From: Apostichopus japonicus
Taxonomy: Eukaryota > Echinodermata > Holothuroidea > Aspidochirotida > Stichopodidae
Reading direction: 5' to 3'
NCBI RefSeq assembly: GCF_037975245.1
Contig: NC_092579.1
Span: 6,507,001-6,571,000, forward strand
DNA: 64,000 nt
Numbering within the stretch: the first letter of the stretch is position 1; each line of letters starts with the position of its first letter. Below the pieces are notes generated by a model. It had not been told where the DNA came from, did not search any database, and saw nothing but the letters and a program-made list of their open reading frames with translations. Both the position numbers and the translations under genes were made by a program. This document shows, in pieces, positions 48,501 to 57,969 of this stretch.

Positions 48501-50280
48501 AAAAGCACACGCACACACAGACAGACAGGTAACAAAGAAATCTCACATTGAAATGGTTCTATTTTGTAAAGAAACAAATATTTAATCACGATCTCTAAAC
48601 TAACAGAGCAATATTCCTCTTAGCTGTTATTTACCCCAAAACCCTGATAAAGATACATATGTCTGTAATTCACCTTTAATTCTATGTGTCAGTCCCTGGC
48701 GATATTATTAACACCTTTAACCAGTTAATGAGAACTAAGATGTGTTTTGACAAATCATATAAAACAAAGGAATGCTTTTGACTAATTACTTGCTTCTTGT
48801 AACTGATTGCTCATGTTTACTTCCTCTGTAACTGCAAAGTTGATCTGCGGATTAAAAAATTTGATAACCTCAAAAATTTATGGTCAAATAAATTGATAAA
48901 AACAATGAAAAGAAACGGACAAGTTTTTTATTTATACGTGAAAGGGTTATTTGGTATAGTATAAAAGTTACGTTTCATAGCATCATTCCAACCATGCAGT
49001 TGCATTTATGTTAGCAATGCAATAGTCTGTAAAACCGAAAAAGTCTATATTAATATTCGTTTCACCCCAACTGTTGAAGGAAATTGGCGAATACCCTTAA
49101 CAATTACCGGAGGTAATAACTTCGACCCAGAAAAATGAAATGAAAAATGCTATGAAAGTTTGGTAGGTAAGGTTTCGTGGTAAGGCTTATGTCGATTATG
49201 TATTTATACACACACTATGTTTATAATTAATACTTTACCATTGTACTTGATGCAAATATAACCAAACAGGTTTTGCTGGCCGTTCTATGTATTTCCTCTT
49301 GAACATTTCAATAATGTGACGCTATAGCGCCTCTATGAACTCGTTATGCGGAGGGAAGGGGGGGGGGGGCAATGGCAATAAATATCGTTCAACGACATTA
49401 AAGAGTGACATGAAACAAAACATCAATACTAGCCTAATTAATAGAGGTAAACATGATGAGGTACAACTCTGCAAAGAAAGTAACTTATTTGCAGAGTTAC
49501 AATTTGGACACATCTAGAAATAACAAATTTTGATATGTGTTGAATGTGTATTTCTAAATTGAGTTTCATTTGTCAGTCACTTCAATTACAGCAATAAATT
49601 TAAACGATAACCCTGTAAAGATGAACAGAAAAGCAATGGTTTCTCTTCCTAGTATAGCACTATGTACAGTAGAAAGTGATATCCTACACATGTCTATTAA
49701 ACTTCAACAGTACGCACACTCCCTTTAAATATTATTGCGTTCAGAATTGCGTTTGCCATAAATACCGAAAAAGAAAAAAAAAACATAAATTATTTGCAAC
49801 TAAACCTGAAGAAGTTTAAATTACACAATTACAATTTTCCGTGAACAAAACGTCTTCAATGATGGCAATATAGTATTGTTTTGAAAGTGATTGGTAATTT
49901 TGTGACTTTCTAGCATATTGAGGGGAATGGCTGATGACATTTCGATATCTTGCATATGGAACGACTTAATTTCATGTCATTTAAATCATCTCAAAGTTTG
50001 GATATCTGTTATATACGTTATTTATTAGATGATGTGTATCAGTCTAAATACTCATTGGACTTAGGAAATCATTTTAAATGAATGTCAATTACAATGCTGC
50101 AATTAGATTGATCTCTTAATCAGACTGAGGGGTCTCCAGTGTTGAATATTAACTGGAATAAAACTTTCAAAGTGAACAGCACAATGAGCATCTCCTGTGT
50201 ACATAAAGTGAGTACATTTACTTTGTTTTTGTTTCATTAGAAAATATGCATTCAGTATTGAAGGTCTTATGCATTCGTTT
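45531..50280. other. No gene recognised between the two receptor genes
   Basis: 4.7 kb of AT-rich sequence. No splice-bounded domain, transposon with clear ends, or long frame was found. A poly-G tract lies near 49360. Small upstream exons of the receptor at 50344 should lie here, because its coding exon begins at an acceptor site, but I cannot place them. Confidence 0.45.
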
Positions 50281-50343
50281 GTCTCGTCAAGATAGTAAGT
50301 GCTTAGTGAAATATGTAATTTTTCTTCCAATTTCTCTACAGCT

Positions 50344-52410
50344 ATGGAAATTGTCTTTGATGTGCTAATCCTACTTTCGTTCTTCTCCATTACCATCTTC
50401 GGTAGATGCCCGGATCACTCTCAGGAGACGCTTTGTTCATCCTGTGAGAATAACACAGCAGAATGCAGTCACAGATGTATAGGAAACTCACCGTATTCTA
50501 AGAATTACTTGACACAAATATGCCCTGGTGAAGGAAAAGAAATTTACAACATTGATCTTTCCTTTAATGAATTAATTCGTTTTGAATGTTCCGTTGATGG
50601 CTCTAGCGTTAAATATTTAAACATATCACATAATAACATACGATTCGACAGTTGTTCAAACTGGGAAATGTATTGTGAAAATTTTTTTCGTCGCTTACGA
50701 ACAATAGATCTAAGCTATAACAGAATACAACAAACTTGCAACGCCTCTGCTTTTCCTTTCAGTAAGTTGGAAAACGCGAATTTGAGTCACAACGAGATAA
50801 AATCTTTGGATAATCTTCCTTTTGTGACCTCAGCCAAAAGACTGCAAACCCTTGATGTAAGTCATAATATGATAACATGTATACCATCAACGTTCTTCAT
50901 AGAAAGACAGAGTCTTATTAAAGTTGATCTTCGCTTCAATTCCTTTCAAAAGATCGCATTGCACTTTCATATCTCCGACCAACGGTTGTGTGATTCAGAC
51001 AACCAGTTATCTATAATCCTTTCGAGTGATATTTTAAGCAAATTAGACGTCTCGCTTATTTATGAAAATAACTTAACTTGTCCAGAGTTGAAGAACCAAC
51101 CTCTTTGCAATGATATTGCAGAAGATTTCTATGACAATTCGGATAACAAGAGTTGTAACTTAATGTCAGAAATTATAAAGACCGCCATCACTCCTTCAAA
51201 TCTAGAATATCAGATGGAATGTCGTTGCCAAGGTAATATATGCGAACAGAATGTAAGCACTATACTACAGCCTACAAGTACCGTGTCCTGCATAAGTACA
51301 AATGCACCAATTATGACCACAGATAAAGCTATTGAGAAGGGAACTACATTTTCACTATTCCCTCAATCATATGAAACTAGTGAAACAAATCCGGTCTTGA
51401 CAAACACCAAAGAACTAGAACTTGGAGAAAGATCATCTCAATCGCCAACGCAAACAGCTCTACTGATAGATGAAATGCTGATCTATATCATGCTGATAGC
51501 AGCTGCTGTATTGCTGACGTGTATATTTTGCATTTGCTTGATAAAATCTCTTTCGCAAATTGCAACAACGTACTTTCGATACAAGAGTAGGGTAATTGAA
51601 CAAGGCGTAACGAACAACGAACGTCCAAAACTTCCCAACAGGTACTTCTCATTTGGAAACAGTCAACCAAAAACTGAATCCCATGAAACGCAAAGTAGCA
51701 TTATTCACATTTATGAATCATCTGACTTTGAACAACATGACAAAATCGTGACGTCATCTAATAAACCGATAGAGTCTTGTACAAATACCAATGAAGATCC
51801 AATTACAGAATGGCATTCATATGAACGTTGCATCAAGGAAAAATCCTTACACCCTAACGAACAACTGAAAGACGTAAATATTGAAAGCAATCTTTTCAAT
51901 AAGCAAGATACACTTGTTGAAATACACCCTGTCCATGAATTTCAAGAACCTCCTTCTTATGGATTTACTTTATCGAAGACTCCCTCCAAGTCCCATAACG
52001 AACCAGTAACTACATTCAGTGACGCACATGTCTATGAATATACCATTATCAAGACGTCTTCTTCTGATACTGAACTAAAACCTACTGATATCCATACAGA
52101 GTTTGACAAAGCAGTTACTAGCTGTGGTGAACCAAAGGACGGACATATTTATGAACATAACCGTATGAAGACGTCTTCCTCTGATACTGAATTGAAATCT
52201 GCTGACATCCATAGAGAGTATGACAAACCAGTAACTAGCTTGAGTGAACCAAAGGACGCACATGTCTATGAATATACAATTATCAAGACGTCTTCCTCTG
52301 ATACCGAAGTGAAACTTCGCGACTTTGATCAAGAGTTTGACAAACCAGTAACTAGCTTGAGTGAACCAAAGGACGCACATTTCTATGAATATGAAGAAGC
52401 CTTCCTCTGA
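50344..52410 (+). CDS. LRR transmembrane receptor, copy 2, intact (688 aa)
   Basis: Single coding exon right after a TTTCTCTACAG acceptor; the ATG three bases into the exon is preferred over an in-frame upstream start lying in the intron. Residues 1-21: signal peptide. 22-60: Cys-rich cap. About 66-205: six leucine-rich repeats (DLSFNEL, NISHNNI, DLSYNRI, NLSHNEI, DVSHNMI, DLRFNSF). 206-316: Cys-containing C-terminal cap. 317-377: Thr/Ser-rich stalk. 378-400: transmembrane helix. The 288-residue tail has no TIR or kinase domain. It carries tyrosine motifs (HIYESS, HVYEYTII twice, HIYEH) and three 39-residue repeats at 561-678. The ectodomain closely matches copy 1, while the tail matches it only up to ERPKLP. 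Probably a cell-surface recognition receptor signalling through tyrosine phosphorylation; ligand unknown. Confidence 0.8.
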   Translation: MEIVFDVLILLSFFSITIFGRCPDHSQETLCSSCENNTAECSHRCIGNSPYSKNYLTQICPGEGKEIYNIDLSFNELIRFECSVDGSSVKYLNISHNNIRFDSCSNWEMYCENFFRRLRTIDLSYNRIQQTCNASAFPFSKLENANLSHNEIKSLDNLPFVTSAKRLQTLDVSHNMITCIPSTFFIERQSLIKVDLRFNSFQKIALHFHISDQRLCDSDNQLSIILSSDILSKLDVSLIYENNLTCPELKNQPLCNDIAEDFYDNSDNKSCNLMSEIIKTAITPSNLEYQMECRCQGNICEQNVSTILQPTSTVSCISTNAPIMTTDKAIEKGTTFSLFPQSYETSETNPVLTNTKELELGERSSQSPTQTALLIDEMLIYIMLIAAAVLLTCIFCICLIKSLSQIATTYFRYKSRVIEQGVTNNERPKLPNRYFSFGNSQPKTESHETQSSIIHIYESSDFEQHDKIVTSSNKPIESCTNTNEDPITEWHSYERCIKEKSLHPNEQLKDVNIESNLFNKQDTLVEIHPVHEFQEPPSYGFTLSKTPSKSHNEPVTTFSDAHVYEYTIIKTSSSDTELKPTDIHTEFDKAVTSCGEPKDGHIYEHNRMKTSSSDTELKSADIHREYDKPVTSLSEPKDAHVYEYTIIKTSSSDTEVKLRDFDQEFDKPVTSLSEPKDAHFYEYEEAFL
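52024..52377 (+). repeat. Three 117-bp coding repeats in the receptor tail
   Basis: Each unit encodes about 39 residues, H-(V/I)-Y-E-(Y/H), then KTSSSDTE, a DI/DF stretch, E(F/Y)DK and EPKDA. A partial fourth unit (HFYEYEE) ends the protein. Every unit presents the same tyrosine and Ser/Thr cluster, giving a multivalent tail. Confidence 0.85.
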
Positions 52411-52770
52411 AGACTGAACTGAAACCTATACTATCATAGGATAGTCATGAACACGGTCACTAGCTTGGGTTAATCAGATCTAGAAGACATATACTTGAAC
52501 ATAGAATTTTATATAGATGTTAATATATATGTTTATATATATTGCATAAGTTAATGGAACGTATAGGACAACATTTGTAATTTTGTCGATATATCGCAGG
52601 CGGTCTTGCATGTGTGCCACCTGTCTGGTAAAGAGTTTGCTACTTTGTGCTGTTATAATATCATCAATTAATATCATATTAACCAATACCCCTGTTTTTA
52701 GCCACGGCCAATACTTCTATGGATCGCGTTTATATGTATAGTGCCTCAACGAATCCAATTTACTTTGAAT

Positions 52771-52776
52771 AATAAA
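52771..52776 (+). terminator. Polyadenylation signal candidate for receptor copy 2
   Basis: AATAAA 361 bp after the stop codon and followed by T-rich sequence. Confidence 0.5.
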
Positions 52777-52799
52777 GGTTTATTTATATTTCTCAGGAT

Positions 52800-53295
52800 A
52801 AATCACAATAGGTCTATGCTATTAATATTATATGTACATAATGAAACAAGAATTATTATGATGTCCAATTTATTGTTATAGTTTATAATATGAAATAGAG
52901 ATTTTATTTATTTATGTTACATATATACGTCATGTATATTATCTAATTATATAGTAAAAAAAATAATTCATTTAATAGTTATATGAAAGTAACAGGAATT
53001 TATTTAGGAAATATTATTAACATAATAAAATATATGATACCTGATTGGTTTAATGTAAACATGTATAGTATTTACTTAGCGAGTTAAAAGCCGGTAAATT
53101 CAAACATAAGGAAAGAATGTTTTATGTGCATGTACTGAGTAGCAAGCGTGTAATTATTGTTCAAAAGTCAACATTTAACAGTGAGCATGAACTTCATACT
53201 TCTCTCTCGCTTGATGTTGAATGGTCATGTAATTAATGTACCTTGATCTCAGTGATAAAACTAAAAGGATATTGAAAATTCTGACGCAAACCCTT
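52800..53295 (+). repeat. Receptor 3' flank, partner of 43190-43366 and 45222-45530
   Basis: Continuous here, whereas in copy 1 the same sequence is split by the 1847-bp transposon. It therefore preserves the pre-insertion site. Confidence 0.8.
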
Positions 53296-53696
53296 TCGCT
53301 ATGTTACATCTTCGCGATGTTACGGAATTACATGAAATAAACACATAAATAAACAAACAAAGTCACAAAAACAGATTGGAAGCGCATAATCAGTGAAATC
53401 TAATTGAGTTATTTAATTGTTAGAATAAAGAGAAGACACAATTGTCAATGTTTTGCTAAAAAAAAGTTGAAAACCTTGAACATAAATTATTTCAACAGTT
53501 GCACAATATAACACCATTTTTCATCTAAGTACCATTAATCATATCACAATATATGAAAGGGTAATACCTCATCCTCGTAGACGCCATGCAACTACCTCCA
53601 CCACTGCAGGGTCGCTAAGATGATGAAGGTGGAAATTGGGGCTACCAAGTAAAAAAGTTTGTCAAAGCATCTGCTGTTCAGGTAACTTAGCTATGA

Positions 53697-54310
53697 CTAC
53701 GTTGAAGTGTATGTTTCTTCATTACTTAACAGAGTAACATAATAGAATACTTGTCCATCTCCACATCCTCTTGATTCCTCCAAGGCATCGTCCGTTTCCT
53801 CATTCTCAGATTGCTCATCTCCATCTTCAGCAACTTCACCTTTAACAACTTCACCTTCAACATCTCCACCTTCAACATCTTCACCTTCAACATCTTCACC
53901 TTCAATATCTTCACCTTCAGCATCTTCACCTTCAACATCTTCACCTTCAACAACTTCACCTTCAACATCTTCACCTTCAACATCTCCACCTTCAACATCT
54001 TCACCTTCAACAACTTCACCTTCAACATCTTCACCTTCAACATCTTCACCTTCAACATCTTCACCTTCAACATCTTCACCTTCAACATCTTCACCTTCAA
54101 CATCTTCACCTTCAACATCTTTACCTTCAACATCTTCACCTTCAACATCTTCACTTTCAACATCTTCACCTTCAACATCTTCACCTTCAACATCTTCACC
54201 TTCAACATCTTCACCTTCAACATCTTCACCTTCAACAGCTTCACCTGCAACATTCACATCTGGTTGAGACTGAATTTCTTGATTCTCAACAAGGGCTTCT
54301 TCTTTATGCT
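53697..54310 (-). CDS. Putative acidic repeat exon (EGEDV)n
   Basis: The minus strand is open from a possible acceptor (T-rich tract then TTTTAAG, near 54311) to a stop at 53697. It encodes EHKEEALVENQEIQSQPDV, about 28 EGEDV-type pentapeptides and a further acidic stretch ending in a hydrophobic YYVTLLSN. The pentapeptide frame keeps charge through most unit variants (EGEVV, EGGDV, ESEDV, EGKDV). However, the 15-bp unit contains no stop in other frames either, so openness alone is weak support. I cannot name a product. It may be one exon of an acidic repeat protein or just a minisatellite. Confidence 0.35.
53823..54250. repeat. 15-bp minisatellite, about 28 units
   Basis: Plus-strand unit TTCAACATCTTCACC with scattered single-base variants. 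No length variation of units was noticed, so multiples of three are kept throughout. Confidence 0.95.
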
Positions 54311-54509
54311 CTTAAAACGAAAAAAAATCTGAATTAGAATGATGGGTACATATAATTGTTCACTACAATTTAAAGGATTCTAAAGTATTAGAAGAAAATG
54401 ATTCTCTTTAAAACCTATAAACAACTTTACAGAACATGGTTGCATACTTTATCGATAAACAATGCCTGTAAGCGTTACTTTTGTCCAAGCTGTAAGACAC
54501 AGCTTATAT

Positions 54510-54811
54510 GGGAGATTGGAGATGTTTGTCCTAAGATTACATCATATCCTGTAGTACTAGACCACGTGTCTTTGATACCTTAAATGAGAGATTGGAGATG
54601 TTTGTCCTAAGATTACATTATATCATGTAGTAGTAGACCACTTGTTTTGATACCTTAAATGAGATATTGTAGATGTTTGTCCTAAGATTACATCATATCC
54701 TGTAGTACTAGACCACATGTCTTTGATACCTGAAATGAGAGATTGTAGATGTTTGTCCTAAGATTACATCATATCCTGTAGTACTAGACCACATGTCTTT
54801 GATAACTTAAA
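54510..54811 (+). repeat. Four tandem copies of a 75-76-bp unit
   Basis: The unit runs GAGAGATTG.AGATGTTTG... to TTTGATACCTTAAAT. The partner segment at 33340-33480 holds only about one and a half units, so the array expanded or contracted after the segmental duplication. Confidence 0.85.
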
Positions 54812-55588
54812 TGAGGGCTGGGAATGGAATGACGTCATCATTTACAGAAAGGGTTGAACTCACAGAGGTTTGAGAAGTGCGCTGTATGTGGATTCTGGAT
54901 AAGCCATATGAAGTTAATGCGTATAGGTTGGCAATGGTCTGGATATTGATCCGAATAAATATATTTGATATAATCTTAACGTTAGGATATCAAGGAAGCA
55001 TTTATTACTGAAGTATAGATAAGGTAGAAAAAAATCAGATGTAAGTGTAATTATTATTCGCATTTTACACTGTATTAAATGTAAAGAACAAAATTTTATC
55101 TTATTTTTCTTATTGGTAGAATAGATGACAATAATAAAAATTGAAATTTGAGCTGCAGTTCCCTTGTCGTTTTTAAAAAGTGTGAATTTTATCTGTACAC
55201 GTATAACGACATACCCTATGACAAATAATTACATATAGCGACATACAATCATGGCACATTGAGCCATAAAATGATAGATCTGCCTGTATACAAAATGCCA
55301 AAGGTTTACTTTGATCTCTTTCACAAGCGATGTATACCCAAAGAATGATTTTTTTGAGAAACCTGATTTCTGCTGGATATAAATATGATATAGGATTTCT
55401 TTTTAAAGACTGAACATCACTAATGGATACAAAGTGAGGGAAAGCGAGCCCCATAGCAATGAGTCAATAACAAAACCTGCTTTAAATTCTTTTGAATTCT
55501 TTTAATTGCTTTTGGTTTTGTTATCTTCGTCACAATCGTACACAGTTTTTAAACTGAAAGGTTGCAAACATTTTCTGCGACCATTTAT
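54812..55588 (+). repeat. Segmental duplication (partner 33480-34770)
   Basis: Matches the partner through TTTTCTGCGA and CATTTATTG, then stops abruptly where the gypsy LTR appears to start. It lacks the TTAA MITE. No gene. Confidence 0.75.
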
Positions 55589-56303
55589 TGTTATGAAATA
55601 GTGATGCCATCTCTTTGATGTTACCGAAACACTCCATCGAGACACCTTACGGGCCTCTTATGTATTTATCTAGGTCATGGATTCAGTTTTCCCACGAGAA
55701 GTTTTTAACTATCTTATTGAATCTTGTTACAGGGCCTTTTCCCAAAATAGATTCCATTATGTCTGTGGAACATTCGAGAAGGTTCTCTCACGTGGTATGG
55801 AAGTTTCCATAGAAAGGGAATGGACTTCCAAACTCCCAACCAATCAGGGCAGATCAGTGCCAGCGCACTTATTTTTATATCGTTAAGTTAATACAGGATG
55901 GTCAGGTTATTGGCTGCCTACTGATTGTGCGCAGAGGGATTTTATAGAAGTAAGGTATAAAAGGAAAAGGGGGCCGCAAGATTCTCCACTTGGTCAGCAA
56001 ATTTATCACTCCGCCGAAGGTTCATCACTCTATCTAATTGCTTAATTGACGGAGTCAAGTCAAGTCAAATCATTGTAATTTAGTTTTATTTGTAAAGAGA
56101 ATCGACAGAGAAGAAATTATATACCGAATCAATAATCAAATCCTATCTCGTCAAATTGTTTTTCTGTGAACTCATTGTTTTCGCCCGTTCGAGACATCTC
56201 CTGAAGAAGCATAAATACGGCATCAAGATATCCCAGTACCTTTCTATCGCGAGTCCCGATATAGTTTTACTATCGGAGGAGCCGGGCTCGTCACCATATT
56301 ACA
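55589..56303 (+). repeat. Putative 5' LTR of the gypsy element
   Basis: About 715 bp from TGTTATG to CATATTACA, i.e. TG...CA ends, with a TATA box inside. The left limit is supported by the paralogous empty site. The right limit rests only on the CA end followed by TGGTGGAGGTCGG as a possible primer site, for which I cannot name a tRNA. The second LTR needed for proof is not in the window. Confidence 0.4.
55956..55963 (+). promoter_or_regulatory. TATA box in the putative gypsy LTR
   Basis: TATAAAAG, well placed as a U3 promoter about 370 bp into the LTR. Transcription would start near 55985-55990. Confidence 0.5.
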
Positions 56304-57015
56304 TGGTGGAGGTCGGTTGCTTTCTTCAGGAACAAAACGGTAACGGAACTTTTCACAACTTTCGTTCGTTACGATCAATAACGAACAGGTGATTTTTTTT
56401 TGGCCCGAAGACCTAACGAGGAACACGACGCATGTTCACGACATTGCCTAACATACACACTCTGCGATGGAAGTCAGCCTATACTAGCCTAAGTCTGTAC
56501 AACGGATACCGGAACCACTGATCTGTACACTAACGTTAATCAACCCAGCATGCTGTTCGCGTTTGAACATTCGCGCAACTAGTACGTAGAATACTACAGC
56601 TCTAAACATCAGAACTGAACATTTTCGCGATCTAAGCCTAGACTCTACCCGATGTTAACGGCGAACGAATTTGCAGTATACGAGATGTAGGCCCACCTGC
56701 TACTGCTAGGCCTACCTGCTACTGCTAGGCCTACCTGCTACTACCTGCCGCTACTACTACTACTACTGCTAACCGAGGGACTTCCATCATCGTTTGCAGT
56801 TCCACTACCAGTTCTTAGTTAAACTTAAGGGTGAGTGAAATCATGCCAATTTGTATCCCAACCCCTATTTGAGATCAGAGTGTACCGATAGGTTATTTTA
56901 ATCGTGTCCATGTATTGCATATTTGTTATTTGTATTTAATAACGGTCGATAGTGTGTTCAATTAAGTATAGGCTCATGTTGTATACTCATAACTAGCCTA
57001 ATTGTATTCAGCATA

Positions 57016-57969
57016 ATGTCCGTCAGTGAACAGGAAACTTCTACCTCTGTTAATGTTATGCAGAAACATAGGCCCACTGATTTTTTGCCATCACGATTTC
57101 AGGGCGATGTAATTGATGCAGATTTAGCCGAAGCTCATTATTTGGGATTTGAAGATTATTTAGAGGTGCATTAATTGCCGTCCCAAACCACCCCTGAGGC
57201 TGTAGCGGAAGAATTTAATGAAATATGTCGCATATTTAAGCGAACACTTAAAGGCCAAGCGAGACTCTGGATTGAGAACAAAAATTTTTCAACTATTGCC
57301 GATCTTCAAAAGCAATTCCTTGCTCGTTTCAGTCCAGGGACTTCTTCCTACGCTAAATCACAGGCATTTCATGCATTAAGCTATACGCCAGGTGATACAG
57401 CTCAAGCTCATTTGGCCAAAATTTCAAAAGCTGCAGCACAATTAAGCTATGGCGAGGACCAAATTAGAGATAAATTCATCTCGACCCTGCCTTTGCAATG
57501 CCGCTCAGCAGTGTTAATGTCTGTATCACCAAAAGCAACAATTGCAGATTTGGTCATGAAAGTACAGTGCTATTTTGACTTACAAATCCAAAGTCAACCC
57601 ACAGCTTCTTCCGAACTATTTATGGCAATGCACGACAAAGCATCTTCTGTTCAGACTCCTACTATTTCTGCATCTTCTGAGATACACGAGTTGTGTAACA
57701 AAATTCAGGAATTAGAGACCAAGTTTGATCAGTCACGTAGGTCAGAATCGCAAGACAATCCAAAAGATACGCAAAGATATAGTTCTCGTGATTCTCGTGG
57801 TCCTAGGACAAGTCAGAATAATAACAGGAGAAGGTTACCATATTTTAATCCTTCAATCACATGTCATTACTGCCAAAATCGAGGTCATTTTGCACAATAT
57901 TGCCAAATTCACCTAAGCCATGAAATGGAGGCTAAGGTAAAGAAAGTACCAACACAGAATTTTCATTAG
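57016..57969 (+). CDS. Gypsy gag, interrupted by one in-frame stop
   Basis: Structural polyprotein that packages the element's RNA. The ATG at 57016 opens 52 codons, then TAA at 57172-57174. The same frame continues for 264 codons to a TAG at 57967. The second part has the capsid-like features of metazoan gag (a WIENKNFST...LQKQFLARFSP stretch) and one CCHC zinc knuckle at 57862-57903 (C-x2-C-x4-H-x4-C) after an Arg-rich stretch. The stop could be an inactivating mutation or be read through; nothing around it shows a known suppression signal. The end overlaps pol by 34 nt in the -1 frame. Confidence 0.8.

Noticed and set aside
53811-54332. Plus-strand frame with repeated Phe-Asn-Ile-Phe-Thr
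   Set aside because: Another reading of the 15-bp minisatellite, which has no stops in several frames. The minus-strand acidic frame has slightly better flanking support.
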